Origin: Actinomycetes bacterium
GTDB lineage: Bacteria > Actinomycetota > Actinomycetes > Actinomycetales > Microbacteriaceae
Direction: 5' to 3'
Assembly (NCBI GenBank): GCA_021779075.1
Contig: JAJYBG010000002.1
Location: forward strand, 1 to 61,855
Length of the DNA stretch: 61,855 nucleotides
This document shows positions 9,132 to 18,396 of this stretch, in pieces. A program made the position numbers and the translations under genes. A model generated the notes under the pieces. That model did not search any database and was not told where the DNA came from. It saw nothing but the letters and a program-made list of their open reading frames with translations. Each line of letters begins with the position of its first letter. Position 1 is the stretch's first letter.

Positions 9132-10106
9132 ATGCTGAAGACAGCGCCCGCCGTCGCGGGTTCCCGGATCGTCGGTATCGGCCACTTCCAGCCGGAGAAG
9201 GTGCTCACCAACTTCGACCTCGCCACGATCGTCGACACGAACGACGAGTGGATTCGGCAGCGCACCGGCATCGTCGAGCGTCACATCGCCTCCGCGGAGG
9301 AGACGGTTCCGGTGATGGCCGCCGCCGCCGCGCGTCACGCGCTCGCGGATGCCGGCCTCGGTGTCGACGACATCGACCTCTGGGTGGTGACGTCAACCTC
9401 GGCGCTCGACCACAGCCCCAACATGGCTGGCCGGGCCGCCGCGATCCTGGGCGCGACGAACAGCCCTGCCATCGTCGACGTCAACGTCGCCTGCTCGGGC
9501 TTCGAGCACGCGTTGGCGATCGCCGACAACGCGATCCGCGCCGGCAGTGCGACGCGCGCTGTCGTCATCGGCGCCGAGAAGCTCAGCGACATCACCGACT
9601 GGACGGATCGCACGACCTGCGTGCTCATCGCCGACGGCGCGGGCGCCTTCGTCATCGAGGCATCCGACGAGGTCGGCATCGGCCCGGTCGTGTGGGGCAG
9701 CGAGACCGAGATGGAGCGCGCCGTCGTCGTCGAGCGCTCCAACGGCAACAAGTTCACCCAGGACGGGCGGATGATCCTGCGCTGGGCGCTGAGCAAGTCG
9801 GCCGACATCGTGCGCTCGGCCGTCGCCACGGCGGGGCTCGACATGGCCGACATCAAGGTCTTCGTGCCCCATCAGGCCAATCTGCGCATCATCGAGCCGA
9901 TCGTCGGCCAGCTCGGCTTCGAAGACGACACCGTGATCGTCACCGACATCGTGGTCTCGGGCAACACCTCGGCGGCGAGCGTCCCGCTCGGCTTCTCGAA
10001 GTGGTGGCACGAGGGCAGGATCCCGGCCGGCGCTCCGGCACTGCTGTTCGGCTTCGGCGGCGGCTTCGCCTGGGCCGGCCAGGTCGTGATGACGCCGTCG
10101 CGCTGA
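9132..10106 (+). CDS. Beta-ketoacyl-ACP synthase III-like condensing enzyme
   Basis: 324 aa. The catalytic triad of the FabH family is intact: Cys121 in VACSGF, His247 in VPHQANLR and Asn278 in SGNTSAAS. The N-terminal DEWIRQRTGI segment is the usual substrate-entrance motif. The C-terminus GFGGGFAWAGQVV is complete. FabH condenses a short acyl-CoA starter with malonyl-ACP. No fab operon partners are beside it, so it could be the housekeeping enzyme standing alone or an alternative-starter paralogue. A second FabH-like gene lies at 55105-56154. Confidence 0.88.
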   Translation: MLKTAPAVAGSRIVGIGHFQPEKVLTNFDLATIVDTNDEWIRQRTGIVERHIASAEETVPVMAAAAARHALADAGLGVDDIDLWVVTSTSALDHSPNMAGRAAAILGATNSPAIVDVNVACSGFEHALAIADNAIRAGSATRAVVIGAEKLSDITDWTDRTTCVLIADGAGAFVIEASDEVGIGPVVWGSETEMERAVVVERSNGNKFTQDGRMILRWALSKSADIVRSAVATAGLDMADIKVFVPHQANLRIIEPIVGQLGFEDDTVIVTDIVVSGNTSAASVPLGFSKWWHEGRIPAGAPALLFGFGGGFAWAGQVVMTPSR

Positions 10107-10143
10107 GACCGGCCCTGGAGCGCCGAATAGACTTGGCGCGGTC

Positions 10144-10216
10144 GCCGGCTTAGCTCAGTTGGTAGAGCAGCTGTCTTGTAAACAGCAGGTCGTGAGTTCG
10201 AGTCTCACAGTCGGCT
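10144..10216 (+). tRNA. tRNA-Thr (anticodon TGT)
   Basis: 73 bases folding into a full cloverleaf: acceptor GCCGGCT paired with AGTCGGC (one G-U), D-arm GCTC...GAGC, anticodon loop CTTGTAA giving anticodon TGT, and T-arm with TTCGAGT. The discriminator is T10216. CCA is not encoded. TGT reads ACA/ACG Thr codons. Confidence 0.95.
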
Positions 10217-10299
10217 CGCGTTCTCGAGGTGGCTGGCGACGCGACGCGATGCGTCACGCAGTTCACGCCGGACTGGGGGACTCTCGTTCGCCAATCGCC

Positions 10300-10315
10300 A
10301 AGAACTGCGATTCTT
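10300..10315 (+). promoter_or_regulatory. Inverted repeat upstream of glpX, candidate operator
   Basis: AAGAA-N6-TTCTT, with the sequence CGATTCTTTC (10308-10317) shared exactly with the repeat at 12823-12838 between the RamB-like gene and pckG. Its centre is about 60 bases before the predicted glpX transcription start, a position more usual for an activator. No binding data exist here; the call rests on symmetry plus recurrence at two gluconeogenic loci. Confidence 0.55.
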
Positions 10316-10353
10316 TCGCCGTGCAGCGCGGAAATTCACCCGGTATGCGCGCT

Positions 10354-10359
10354 TAGCGT
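10354..10359 (+). promoter_or_regulatory. -10 box of leaderless glpX
   Basis: TAGCGT, 7 bases before the GTG at 10367. It decides the glpX start in the absence of a ribosome binding site. Confidence 0.5.
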
Positions 10360-10366
10360 GAAAGCC

Positions 10367-11359
10367 GTGACTCTCACCGTCGAAGACACGAACCGTGCCG
10401 CCCCCGCCGTCCCCGACCGCAACATCGCCATGGAACTGGTCCGCGCGACCGAGGCCGCGGCCATCCGCGCGTCCTCGTGGGTCGGCAAGGGCCGCAAGAA
10501 CGATGCCGACGGCGCGGCCGTCGACGGCATGAGGGCGTTCCTCTCCACGGTCCACTTCGACGGTGTCGTCGTCATCGGCGAGGGCGAGAAGGACAACGCA
10601 CCCATGCTCTTCAACGGAGAGCACGTCGGCGACGGCCTGGGGCCGTCGTGCGACATCGCCGTCGACCCCGTCGAAGGCACCTCGCTCACCGCGGCCGGGC
10701 GCCCCAACGCGCTGTCCGTGCTCGCCGTCTCCGACCGCGGCTCGATGTACGACCCATCGGCGGTGTTCTACATGGACAAGCTCGTCGCAGGTCCGGAGGG
10801 CGTCGGCGTCGTCGACATCCGCAATCCGATCGCCGAGAACATCCGTGCGCTAGCGAAGGCCAAGCGCAAGAGCGTCGAAGACATCCGGGTGGCTGTGCTC
10901 GACCGCCCTCGGCACGAAAAGCTGATCGCTGAGATCCGCGAGGCCGGCGCCGGCGTGCACCTCCTGCTTGACGGCGACGTCGCAGGCGGCATCACGGCGG
11001 CGAGCTACGACTCGCCCGTCGACCTGTGCGTGGGTATCGGCGGTTCACCCGAAGGCATCATCACCGCCTGCGCGGTGAAGGGTCTCGGCGGTCTGATTCA
11101 GGGCGTCCTCGCTCCTCGCGACGACGCAGAGCGGCAGAAGGCGCTCGACGCCGGGCACGTGCTCGACCGCGTGCTCGAGGCCGATGACCTCGTCAGGGGT
11201 GACAACACGTACTTCGTCGCGACGGGCATCACGTCCGGCGACCTCGTGCGCGGCGTCGAGCGCACCAGCCGCGTCATCCGCACCGAGTCGCTGGTTCTGC
11301 GCTCGGCCTCGGGCACGGTGCGCCGTGTCATCTCGGAGCACCTTCCGGCGAAGTGGTGA
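10367..11359 (+). CDS. glpX: Fructose-1,6-bisphosphatase class II
   Basis: 330 aa from the GTG at 10367; the reading frame is open further upstream, even through part of the promoter, but family members start near here. GlpX removes the 1-phosphate of fructose 1,6-bisphosphate, the committed gluconeogenic step; in actinobacteria it is usually the only FBPase. Metal- and phosphate-binding motifs are intact: VVIGEGEKDNAPM, VDPVEGTSLT, LDGDVAGGI and GIGGSPEGIITACA. It converges with the RamB-like regulator, with 4 bases between the stop codons, and shares a candidate operator with it. Confidence 0.95.
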   Translation: MTLTVEDTNRAAPAVPDRNIAMELVRATEAAAIRASSWVGKGRKNDADGAAVDGMRAFLSTVHFDGVVVIGEGEKDNAPMLFNGEHVGDGLGPSCDIAVDPVEGTSLTAAGRPNALSVLAVSDRGSMYDPSAVFYMDKLVAGPEGVGVVDIRNPIAENIRALAKAKRKSVEDIRVAVLDRPRHEKLIAEIREAGAGVHLLLDGDVAGGITAASYDSPVDLCVGIGGSPEGIITACAVKGLGGLIQGVLAPRDDAERQKALDAGHVLDRVLEADDLVRGDNTYFVATGITSGDLVRGVERTSRVIRTESLVLRSASGTVRRVISEHLPAKW

Positions 11360-11363
11360 CGAA

Positions 11364-12806
11364 TCAGCCCTGCGCGTGCCGCTCGAGGAACTCGTAGAGT
11401 TCGTTGTCGTCGACGCCGGGGAACTCGCCCTCCGGCAGCGGCGAGAGCACATGCGCATGCAGGCGGGCGCTCGGCCAGGCGTTGCCCGACCAGTGCGAGG
11501 CGAGGTCGGTGGGCGGGTTCCGGCAGCACTCCGGGTCGGGGCAGAAGGACTTCGCCCGGTTCGTCGTCTCGCGCCCGCGGAACCACTTCGCATCGTCGAA
11601 GGGCACTCCGAATGTGATGGAGAAGGCTTCGCTTCCCGCCGTTCCCGTCTGGGTCGAGCACCAGAAGGTGCCCGCTGGGGTGTCGGTGTACTGGGAGATC
11701 TCGGTGGTGTGGGATGCCTGACTCAGCGCCGAGCGCGCGATCCACTTCCGGCAGGCATACTGTCCCTCGACAGCGCCGGTCACGTCGGTCGGCAGGGGCA
11801 ATCCGTCGTTCTCGTACGCCCGGTAGATGGCACCGTCGTCGCCGACGCGCAGGAAGTGCACGCGCAGGTCGAGGTGGCGGGTGGCCAGGTTGGTGAAGCG
11901 CTGCGCGGCGGATTCCTGGGTGACGCCGAACGCGTCCCGGAAGTCCTCGACGGCGAGTTCGCGGTTCTTCTTCGCCTGGGCGAGGTAGGCGACCGCCGCC
12001 GACTCCGGCATGAGGCAGCATGCGGCGAAGTAGTTGATCTCGAGGCGCTGGCGCAAGAAGTTCTCGTAATCGCCAGGGGGAGTGTGGCCGAGTACGCGAT
12101 GCGCGATCGCCTGCAGCGCCATCGAGCGCAGGCCGTGACCGCCGGGAATCGACGAGGGCGGCAGGTAGATCTTGCCGCCGGGCAGATCGGTGATGCTGCG
12201 CGTCGAGCGCGGCAGGTCGCTGACGTAGATGAGCGTGAAGCCGAGCTGCTCGGCCATGATGCTCACCTCGCGATGGGTGAGTGCGCCGGAGGTGTGGCCG
12301 GTCTTGGCGACGAGCTGCTCGGCGGTCCTCTCGATCTCGGGAAGGTAGTTGTCGCGCTCGCGCATCCAGGCGCGCAGCTCGGTGTTGGCCCGGCGCGCCT
12401 CCTCCGGGGTCGCGATCTTCTCGGATGCCGCCCGCGCGAGCTCGCGGTGCAGGCCGACGAGCGCCTCGAGCATGGGCGTGGGCGTTCCGCGGGGCACCTT
12501 GACGACGGGAAGGTTCGTCTTGGCGTAGAGGCTTGATCGCTGGTAGCGGGCGAGCTCGAGTTCGAGGGCGCTGCGTTCGTCCGGCGGCTCGCTGCGCAGC
12601 AGCTCAGCGAGCTCGACGCCGAGCGCCTCGCCGATGCGGGTGAGCAGCGAGAGCTTCGGCTCGCGCTTGCCGTTCTCGATGAGCGAGAGCTGACTGGGCA
12701 CGGTGTCGACGAGTTCGCCGAGCCGGTCGAGCGTCAATCCGCGCTGCGTGCGGTAGTGGCGGATGCGGTGGCCGACCGTGGCCATGTCAGTGGTGCTCGA
12801 TGGCAT
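11364..12806 (-). CDS. ramB: RamB-like transcriptional regulator (HTH, IrrE-like and DUF2083 domains)
   Basis: 480 aa; RamB proteins of corynebacteria and mycobacteria are about 474 aa. Domains in order: XRE-type helix-turn-helix (residues about 12-70, [20 protein letters not shown]...[10 protein letters not shown]), an IrrE/ImmA-like segment whose HExxH metal motif is replaced by AIAHRVLGH (about 250), and a C-terminal DUF2083-like region rich in Cys and Trp ([10 protein letters not shown]). RamB controls acetate, propionate and glyoxylate-cycle genes. Here it is divergent from pckG. A leaderless promoter (TAACGT, 6 bases before the ATG) and an inverted repeat upstream of that box suggest autoregulation. 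The RamB name is by architecture; a paralogue for short-chain fatty acid genes is possible. Confidence 0.85.
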   Translation of the reverse strand: MPSSTTDMATVGHRIRHYRTQRGLTLDRLGELVDTVPSQLSLIENGKREPKLSLLTRIGEALGVELAELLRSEPPDERSALELELARYQRSSLYAKTNLPVVKVPRGTPTPMLEALVGLHRELARAASEKIATPEEARRANTELRAWMRERDNYLPEIERTAEQLVAKTGHTSGALTHREVSIMAEQLGFTLIYVSDLPRSTRSITDLPGGKIYLPPSSIPGGHGLRSMALQAIAHRVLGHTPPGDYENFLRQRLEINYFAACCLMPESAAVAYLAQAKKNRELAVEDFRDAFGVTQESAAQRFTNLATRHLDLRVHFLRVGDDGAIYRAYENDGLPLPTDVTGAVEGQYACRKWIARSALSQASHTTEISQYTDTPAGTFWCSTQTGTAGSEAFSITFGVPFDDAKWFRGRETTNRAKSFCPDPECCRNPPTDLASHWSGNAWPSARLHAHVLSPLPEGEFPGVDDNELYEFLERHAQG

Positions 12807-12812
12807 GTCTTG

Positions 12813-12818
12813 ACGTTA
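12813..12818 (-). promoter_or_regulatory. -10 box of leaderless ramB-like gene
   Basis: On the minus strand TAACGT is followed by 6 bases and the ATG at 12806. Confidence 0.55.
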
Positions 12819-12822
12819 GCGG

Positions 12823-12838
12823 AAGAATGACGATTCTT
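12823..12838 (+). promoter_or_regulatory. Inverted repeat between ramB-like gene and pckG, candidate operator
   Basis: AAGAA-N6-TTCTT, extended on the right by TTCC and on the left by GG. It covers the spacer just upstream of the minus-strand -10 box at 12813-12818, so a bound protein would block the regulator's own promoter. The decamer CGATTCTTTC (12831-12840) is identical to that at the glpX site. A half-site-like TGATTCTT occurs near 12862, closer to pckG. Confidence 0.6.
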
Positions 12839-12940
12839 TCCACAGCATTTGGCTCAGTTGGCCGTGATTCTTGGCTCATTCTCGTATTACGGCATGAAAT
12901 TCACTGCATTGACGCGGTGCAAGGCAAAGGAAAGACGACG

Positions 12941-14767
12941 ATGACGCTCCTCGATCGCCCGTTCGCTATCGGCAACTCCCAAACGCAGGACGTCCGCAGG
13001 TGGGTCGACGAGATCGCTGCGCTCACCACGCCGGCCGACATCGTCTGGATCGACGGCTCGCGCGCCGAGGCGCACCGCCTCGCCCGCCAGCTGGTCGACG
13101 AGGGCAAGCTCATCCGCCTCAACGCGGAATGGCGCCCGGGCAGCTTCCTGGCGCGCTCCGACCCGGCCGACGTCGCCCGCGTGGAATCCCGCACGTTCAT
13201 CGCCTCCGAGAAGGAGGAGGACGCCGGCCCCACCAACAATTGGATGGCCCCCGATCGGATGCGCGCCGAGCTCGAGGTTGCGTTCGACGGCTCGATGCGC
13301 GGCCGCACGATGTACGTCGTGCCGTTCTCGATGGGTCCCGTCGGCGGCGCACTGTCGAAGCTCGGCGTCGAGATCACCGACTCGGCCTATGTCGTGCTCA
13401 GCATGGGGATCATGACCCGCATGGGCCAGCAGGCGCTCGACCTCATCGACGCCGGCGAGGCCTGGGTCAAGGCCGTGCACTCGGTGGGCTACCCGCTCAT
13501 CGACGCCGACGGCGTCACGCGGCCCGACGTCGCGTGGCCGGCGAATGACACGAAGTACATCAGCCACTTCCCCGAGAGTCGTGAGATCTGGTCGTTCGGC
13601 TCGGGCTACGGCGGCAACGCGCTGCTCGGCAAGAAGTCCTACGCACTGCGCATCGCCTCGGTGATCGCCCGCGACGAGGGCTGGCTCGCCGAGCACATGC
13701 TCATCATCAAGGTCACCTCACCGGCCGGGCGCGTCTTCCATCTCGTCGCCGCGTTCCCCTCGGCGTGCGGCAAGACCAACCTCGCGATGCTGCGCTCGCC
13801 GCTGCCCGGCTGGAGGGTAGAGACCATCGGCGACGACATCGCGTGGCTGCGCCAGGGCCCCGACGGGCGGCTGTGGGCTATCAATCCCGAGGCGGGGTTC
13901 TTCGGCGTCGCCCCCGGCACCGGTGAGAGCACTAACCCCAATGCCATGGAGACGATCTGGGGCAACACGATCTTCACGAACGTGGCGCTCACCGACGACG
14001 GCGACGTGTGGTGGGAGGGCAAGACCAAGCAGGCGCCCGCGCACCTCATCGACTGGGAGGGCAACGACTGGACCCCGGCGTCGGGCCGGCCCGCCGCGCA
14101 CCCGAACTCGCGCTTCACCGTGGCGAGCGCGCAGTGCCCGTCGATCGCCGACGAATGGGACGCCCAGAACGGCGTCCCGATCGACGCGATCATCTTCGGC
14201 GGCCGCCGCGCGAGCAATGTGCCACTCGTCACCGAGGCCCGCTCGTGGTCGCACGGCGTCTACATGGGCGCGACGATTTCGTCCGAGCAGACCGCAGCGG
14301 CCGAGGGCGCCGTCGGTGAGCTGCGCCGCGACCCGTTCGCGATGCTGCCGTTCTGCGGCTACAACATGGCCGACTACTGGGGCCACTGGCTCAAGGTCGG
14401 CGAGGAGCTCGGCGGCAACGCCCCGAAGGTGTTCAACGTCAACTGGTTCCGCCGCGGCAAGGACGGCTCGTTCCTCTGGCCGGGCTTCGGCGAGAACATC
14501 CGCGTCATCGAGTGGATCTGCAATCGCGTCGCCGGCGAGGCCGAGGCGGTCGAGTCGCCTATCGGCAGCCTTCCCGCCGAGGGATCGCTCACGCTCGACG
14601 GCCTCGACATGACGAAGGCGCAGCTCACGGAGCTCTTCGACGTCAACCCCAAGGCATGGCTCGACGAGACCGACCTCGCGGAGGCGTACTTCCAGCAGTT
14701 CGGCGACAAGGTTCCGAAGCGGCTGCGCGCCGAGCTCGATTCGATCAGATGGCGCCTGCGCGAATAG
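12941..14767 (+). CDS. pckG: Phosphoenolpyruvate carboxykinase (GTP)
   Basis: 608 aa, the normal size of the GTP-dependent enzyme. An AAGGAAAG ribosome binding site before the ATG at 12941 fixes the start; longer readings lack a signal. It converts oxaloacetate and GTP to PEP, CO2 and GDP. The P-loop [11 protein letters not shown] and the metal/PEP-binding IGDDIAWLR are intact, as are NWFRRGKDG and [11 protein letters not shown]. It faces away from the RamB-like gene across 134 bases that contain the inverted repeat, and ends at a terminator shared with the convergent protease gene. Confidence 0.97.
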   Translation: MTLLDRPFAIGNSQTQDVRRWVDEIAALTTPADIVWIDGSRAEAHRLARQLVDEGKLIRLNAEWRPGSFLARSDPADVARVESRTFIASEKEEDAGPTNNWMAPDRMRAELEVAFDGSMRGRTMYVVPFSMGPVGGALSKLGVEITDSAYVVLSMGIMTRMGQQALDLIDAGEAWVKAVHSVGYPLIDADGVTRPDVAWPANDTKYISHFPESREIWSFGSGYGGNALLGKKSYALRIASVIARDEGWLAEHMLIIKVTSPAGRVFHLVAAFPSACGKTNLAMLRSPLPGWRVETIGDDIAWLRQGPDGRLWAINPEAGFFGVAPGTGESTNPNAMETIWGNTIFTNVALTDDGDVWWEGKTKQAPAHLIDWEGNDWTPASGRPAAHPNSRFTVASAQCPSIADEWDAQNGVPIDAIIFGGRRASNVPLVTEARSWSHGVYMGATISSEQTAAAEGAVGELRRDPFAMLPFCGYNMADYWGHWLKVGEELGGNAPKVFNVNWFRRGKDGSFLWPGFGENIRVIEWICNRVAGEAEAVESPIGSLPAEGSLTLDGLDMTKAQLTELFDVNPKAWLDETDLAEAYFQQFGDKVPKRLRAELDSIRWRLRE

Positions 14768-14798
14768 TCCTCAGTCCGCGCACTGCCGCAGAAGCAGG

Positions 14799-14834
14799 GA
14801 AGACCCCCGGGATCTACGCGATCCTGGGGGTCTT
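14799..14834. terminator. Bidirectional hairpin terminator between pckG and the protease gene
   Basis: AAGACCCCC-GGGATC pairs with GATCC-TGGGGGTCTT around a short loop. It follows pckG by about 30 bases and overlaps the last codons of the convergent protease gene. Confidence 0.75.
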
Positions 14835-16619
14835 CTTGCTCGTCGAGTAGTGGCTGACGTAGCCGGTCTTCGTTCCGGTCACCCGCACCTGGATCGTCCT
14901 GCCGCGCAGCGCCACGGTGAGCTTGAGCGTGCGGCCGGCGGCGCCCTTGATCGGATGCCCGTTGGCGTACCACTGGTAGTGCAGCCTCACGCCGCCCGGC
15001 TTCCAGGTGCCCGCCCGCGCGCTGAGGGTGTGCCCGACCTGCTTCGGGCCGACGATGGTCGGCGCCGGCATCGCGGTGAGCTTCGCCAGGGCGACGGCGT
15101 AGGCACGTGACGTCACGGCCGTGGGCGTGTAGTTCGTGCGACTCGCGGTGATCCGAAGGGACAACCTGTGCCCGCCCATCGCGGGCGTGATGGCCAGCGA
15201 TGCCGTGGTCTGGCGGGCGATCGGCTTGCCGTCGAGCAGCCACTGGACCTTGATGGTCTTGAGGTCGGCCGCGGGATTCCAGGCGGGGAGACGCGTGGAG
15301 ACGGTCTTGCCTACCTGGATCGTTCCGGCGATCGTCGCCGGGACGAGCGTCACGCGCGGGTTGAGCCGGATCGGCCCGGTCGTCGTCAGCAGCTCCCAGT
15401 TGGGCAGGAAGTGGGCGACGTCGTAATTCGTGGCGATCGAGATCAGCGGAAAGTACACCGATTCGGTTCCCGGGGCTGCGGGGCCGGCGCAGGCTTGGGT
15501 CGGACTCGAGTTATCGTCGATCGCGTTTCCGCCTGAGAGGATGCCGACGGCGAACTTGCCCATGACCAATCCGCCGCCGCTGTCGCCTTCGTTGACGCAG
15601 ATGTCTGTGACGATCGAGTTGACGGCCTTGCCGCTGACCGAGATCGGGTGGCGGGTCGCTGCCGAGTCGACATAGCTCACGTGCCCGCACTGCCATCCGG
15701 TGCGGTAGCCCGAATGGCACACAACTGCCCCGGCGATCGCCGGGGCAGTCCCGGTTATGGGGAGGGTGCTGGTGCCCATGATGGCGTTCGGCGCCGTTGT
15801 GCCGTCGAACGGCGAAGTGTCGCCCCACGTCGTCACGTCAGCCTGCTGCTGGATGCCCGCGTTCAGCCTGACGAGGCCCGCGTCGATGTTCGACCCGAAC
15901 TGCGTGTTCGCGGTGATGACGGTGCCAAGCTTCGTCGGTGAGGTGGGTGTAGGCGACGTCATGCAGTTCGATGTGCAGGCATCGCGCACATCGGTGCCGA
16001 GGGTCGAGGCGGTCGCAGGGGAGGCTGCATTGGAGGCGCAGTGGCCCGCGGTGAGGAACTCGTGCGCGCCGGTGATGGCGTCGATGCCGTTAAAACCCAC
16101 CGAGCACAGCCAGTCCGAGGTGGGATCCGTCGAGTCTGGTACCGACCAGCCGGCGCCGCCGTGGAGCCCGGTGGCGAGCTCGGGATCGGACATCGTGTGC
16201 ATCGAGGCGGGCGAGGGGGTCTTGGCAGGCGCGCCGAGGGCGGCGGTCGCGCCGGCCTGGGTCACGATCGCCGCATCCTGCGTAGAGGCGACGTTGACGA
16301 CGAGCTCGGTGCCGTCGAGATGCGAGCCGAGCACGTCGACGCCGGCATCCCGCAATCCGGAGAGGGTCGCGTCGGCCGCGGCCCCGGCGGCACCCTCCGC
16401 ATAGAACTCGGCGACGCTGATGCCGAGCTGGTCCTTGAGGGCGGTCGCGAGGTCCGCGGGCGCGCTGGCCGCGGCGCCGGCGAATTGGGCGGCGCTGTAC
16501 TCGCCGACGTGGGGCAAAGATCTCTGAGGTTCCGCGGACACCGGCACCACGCCGGTCAAAGCGGCCGTGGTGAGTGCGATTGCACCGCCGATCGCCGTCC
16601 AGAGCCGCGCGCCCGTCAT
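14814..16619 (-). CDS. Secreted trypsin-like serine protease (S1, streptogrisin-like) with C-terminal repeat domains
   Basis: 601 aa. A signal peptide (residues 1-29, ending VSAEP) is followed by a pro-region (about 30-165) resembling the propeptides of alpha-lytic/streptogrisin proteases. The chymotrypsin-fold domain carries a catalytic triad: His193 in LTAGHC, Asp246 in IDAGLVRL and Ser347 in NEGDSGGG. Several cysteines suit disulfide bonds outside the cell. From about 420 on, two Ig-like modules of about 85 residues repeat (P...VGxT/VSxRxxxW.P...VQWL/YQWYxxGxPI), common in secreted actinobacterial proteins. The target substrate is unknown. Confidence 0.9.
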   Translation of the reverse strand: MTGARLWTAIGGAIALTTAALTGVVPVSAEPQRSLPHVGEYSAAQFAGAAASAPADLATALKDQLGISVAEFYAEGAAGAAADATLSGLRDAGVDVLGSHLDGTELVVNVASTQDAAIVTQAGATAALGAPAKTPSPASMHTMSDPELATGLHGGAGWSVPDSTDPTSDWLCSVGFNGIDAITGAHEFLTAGHCASNAASPATASTLGTDVRDACTSNCMTSPTPTSPTKLGTVITANTQFGSNIDAGLVRLNAGIQQQADVTTWGDTSPFDGTTAPNAIMGTSTLPITGTAPAIAGAVVCHSGYRTGWQCGHVSYVDSAATRHPISVSGKAVNSIVTDICVNEGDSGGGLVMGKFAVGILSGGNAIDDNSSPTQACAGPAAPGTESVYFPLISIATNYDVAHFLPNWELLTTTGPIRLNPRVTLVPATIAGTIQVGKTVSTRLPAWNPAADLKTIKVQWLLDGKPIARQTTASLAITPAMGGHRLSLRITASRTNYTPTAVTSRAYAVALAKLTAMPAPTIVGPKQVGHTLSARAGTWKPGGVRLHYQWYANGHPIKGAAGRTLKLTVALRGRTIQVRVTGTKTGYVSHYSTSKKTPRIA

Positions 16620-16685
16620 CTCGCGCCCGACCTCATGTCGGAAGAGCCTACGCGTGCGCCTCTCGGGAGCGCAGGCCTCGCAGGC

Positions 16686-17000
16686 TCAGCCCTGCGCGGC
16701 GTTCCACTCCGTGATGCCGCCGGCGAGGTGGGCGACCGTCCAGCCCTCGGCGGCGAGCGTCCTGCCGGCGTGCTCCGACCGGCTGCCGTGCGCGCAGTAC
16801 AGCACGACGCCCTCGTACTGGTAGTCGGAATCCGGTCGCGCACCGGCGCGGAACTGCGAGAACGGAACGCTCACGGCGCCGGGAATCGCCGGCGCCTCGG
16901 CGATCTCCTCCGGTTCGCGCAGGTCGATGAGCAGCCCCACCTCCGAGGCGTCGAGGCGTTCGCGCAACTCCGCGGGGGTCAGCGTGACGAGGTCGCTCAC
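16686..17000 (-). CDS. Rhodanese-like domain protein
   Basis: 104 aa, a single rhodanese domain. The GTG start at 17000 overlaps the stop of msrB by 4 bases, so the two are coupled. It has LLIDLREPEE near the N-terminus and the active-site loop YCAHGSRS with the only candidate sulfur-carrying Cys. Single-domain rhodaneses move sulfane sulfur; partnership with methionine sulfoxide reductase suggests a role in sulfur or redox repair, which is inference. Confidence 0.9.
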   Translation of the reverse strand: MSDLVTLTPAELRERLDASEVGLLIDLREPEEIAEAPAIPGAVSVPFSQFRAGARPDSDYQYEGVVLYCAHGSRSEHAGRTLAAEGWTVAHLAGGITEWNAAQG

Positions 17001-17404
17001 TGCGCGTCCCCCGGTGCGAACTTGAGCGAGATCGAGTTCATGCAGTAGCGGTCGCCGGTGGGGGTGCCGAAGCCGTCGGGGAAGACGTGGCCGAGGTGCG
17101 ACCCGCAGTTGGCGCAGCGCACCTCCGTGCGCACCATGCCCAGCGTACGGTCCTCGATGAGTTCGACGGCCTCCGGGCGGACGCTCTCGTAGAACGAGGG
17201 CCAGCCGCAGCCCGAGTCGAACTTGGTGCCGCTCTTGAAGAGCTCGGCGCCGCAGGCGGCGCAGGTGTAGAGGCCGGTGCGGCTCTCGTCGAGCAGCTCG
17301 CCCGTCCACGGGCGCTCCGTCGCGGCCCCCCGCAGCACGGTGTACTGTACCGGGTCGAGTTCGGCCCGCCACTCGGACTCCGACTTTGATACCGCGTATG
17401 CCAT
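16997..17404 (-). CDS. msrB: Peptide-methionine (R)-S-oxide reductase
   Basis: 135 aa. The ATG at 17404 has GGAGGAAG directly before it. MsrB reduces the R form of methionine sulfoxide in proteins. Two CxxC pairs (CAAC, CANC) bind structural zinc, and the catalytic Cys is in DRYCMNS. The motifs KFDSGCGWPSF and LGHVFPDG are complete. It is the first gene of a two-gene unit with the rhodanese. Confidence 0.96.
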   Translation of the reverse strand: MAYAVSKSESEWRAELDPVQYTVLRGAATERPWTGELLDESRTGLYTCAACGAELFKSGTKFDSGCGWPSFYESVRPEAVELIEDRTLGMVRTEVRCANCGSHLGHVFPDGFGTPTGDRYCMNSISLKFAPGDAQ

Positions 17405-17513
17405 GACTTCCTCCACCACGAGTCGACAACCACAATAACCACCGCGCTGCGCGCCGGGGCGGCGATCCAGCGAATCGCCGCGCGCGCTACCCGCCGGCGA
17501 TAGGCGGTCTGAC

Positions 17514-17519
17514 TATTCT
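17514..17519 (+). promoter_or_regulatory. -10 box of leaderless DUF3263 gene
   Basis: TATTCT is followed by 6 bases and the GTG at 17526. Confidence 0.55.
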
Positions 17520-17525
17520 CCCGCC

Positions 17526-17780
17526 GTGGCGCCACTATCGGAGCGGGAAGAATCCATCCTCGCCTTCGAACGGGACTGGCTGGCCGGCGCCCGCGCGAAG
17601 GAGCAGGCGATCCGCTCTCAGTTCGCGCTCTCCCCGGCCCGTTACTATCAGGTGCTCGGCCGCCTGATCGAGACGCCGCAGGCCCTCGCCTTCGATCCCA
17701 TGCTCGTCAAACGCCTGCTGCGCCAGCGTGACGCCCGCCGGGCAGCCCGCCTCGCGCGCACCCGGCCGCTGATCCCCTGA
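17526..17780 (+). CDS. DUF3263 protein
   Basis: 84 aa, all helical by composition. The pattern LSEREESILAFERDWL, then AKEQAIRSQFALSPARYYQVL and a basic C-terminus, is that of the DUF3263 family found only in actinobacteria. The middle part looks like a helix-turn-helix. Function is unknown. It is followed 20 bases later by a LytR_C protein, the usual partner. Confidence 0.85.
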   Translation: MAPLSEREESILAFERDWLAGARAKEQAIRSQFALSPARYYQVLGRLIETPQALAFDPMLVKRLLRQRDARRAARLARTRPLIP

Positions 17781-17800
17781 TCTCCCGCAAGGACACCCGT

Positions 17801-18334
17801 ATGACGCAGAAGCACCCCGCCGACCGGTTCGACGTCGCCGACCACACGGAGCGCGTCGGCGCCCACCGTACGCCTAGCCCCGCCGCCCGCGCCTGGGTGT
17901 GGATCGGGTGGTGCGCGCTCGCCACAGCGGTCATCGTCTTCGGCGGCTGGATCACCATCCGGGCCGTCGGCTCGTCCTCCGACGCGGGCGGTCTGCCGGG
18001 TTCCGCACCGTCGGAGACGACGGTGACGTCGACGACGGCGCCGAAGGTCAGCGCGGCGGCGCAGGTCACGGTGCTCAACGCCTCGGGCACCCAGTCACTC
18101 GGGGATTCCGCGGTGAAGGCCCTCGTCTCCGCAGGCTTCAAGAACGCGTCCGGGGTCAACGCGAGCCAGCACGACGTCACCAGGACGACGATCTACGTCT
18201 CCGACACTAAGAACCTCGCCTTTGCGGCCGGTGTGGCCACGGCGCTCGGCGTCGGCCAGATCGTCGTCTCGACGGAATACGGGTACACCGGCGACAACGT
18301 GACCATCGTGCTCGGGTCGGACTATTCGGGCTGA
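17801..18334 (+). CDS. Membrane protein with LytR C-terminal domain
   Basis: 177 aa. A basic cytoplasmic segment (about 1-33), one membrane helix (34-53), a Ser/Thr/Pro linker, then a LytR_C domain (about 85-177, beginning QVTVLNASG) facing outside. This domain is found at the end of LytR-CpsA-Psr cell-wall ligases; the catalytic LCP domain is absent here, so it may act as a stand-alone wall-binding module. Probably co-transcribed with the DUF3263 gene. Confidence 0.85.
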   Translation: MTQKHPADRFDVADHTERVGAHRTPSPAARAWVWIGWCALATAVIVFGGWITIRAVGSSSDAGGLPGSAPSETTVTSTTAPKVSAAAQVTVLNASGTQSLGDSAVKALVSAGFKNASGVNASQHDVTRTTIYVSDTKNLAFAAGVATALGVGQIVVSTEYGYTGDNVTIVLGSDYSG

Positions 18335-18396
18335 GCTCTGGTCCTGGATCTCGCGTTCTGAGGTCGTCCGCAGCGCGTGGGCTGCCGCCTTTCGCC

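Noticed and set aside
12800-12940. Upstream extension of pckG to the start at 12800
   Set aside because: The extra 47 residues would overlap the divergent regulator's promoter and start. A good ribosome binding site precedes 12941, and the family length fits 608 residues.
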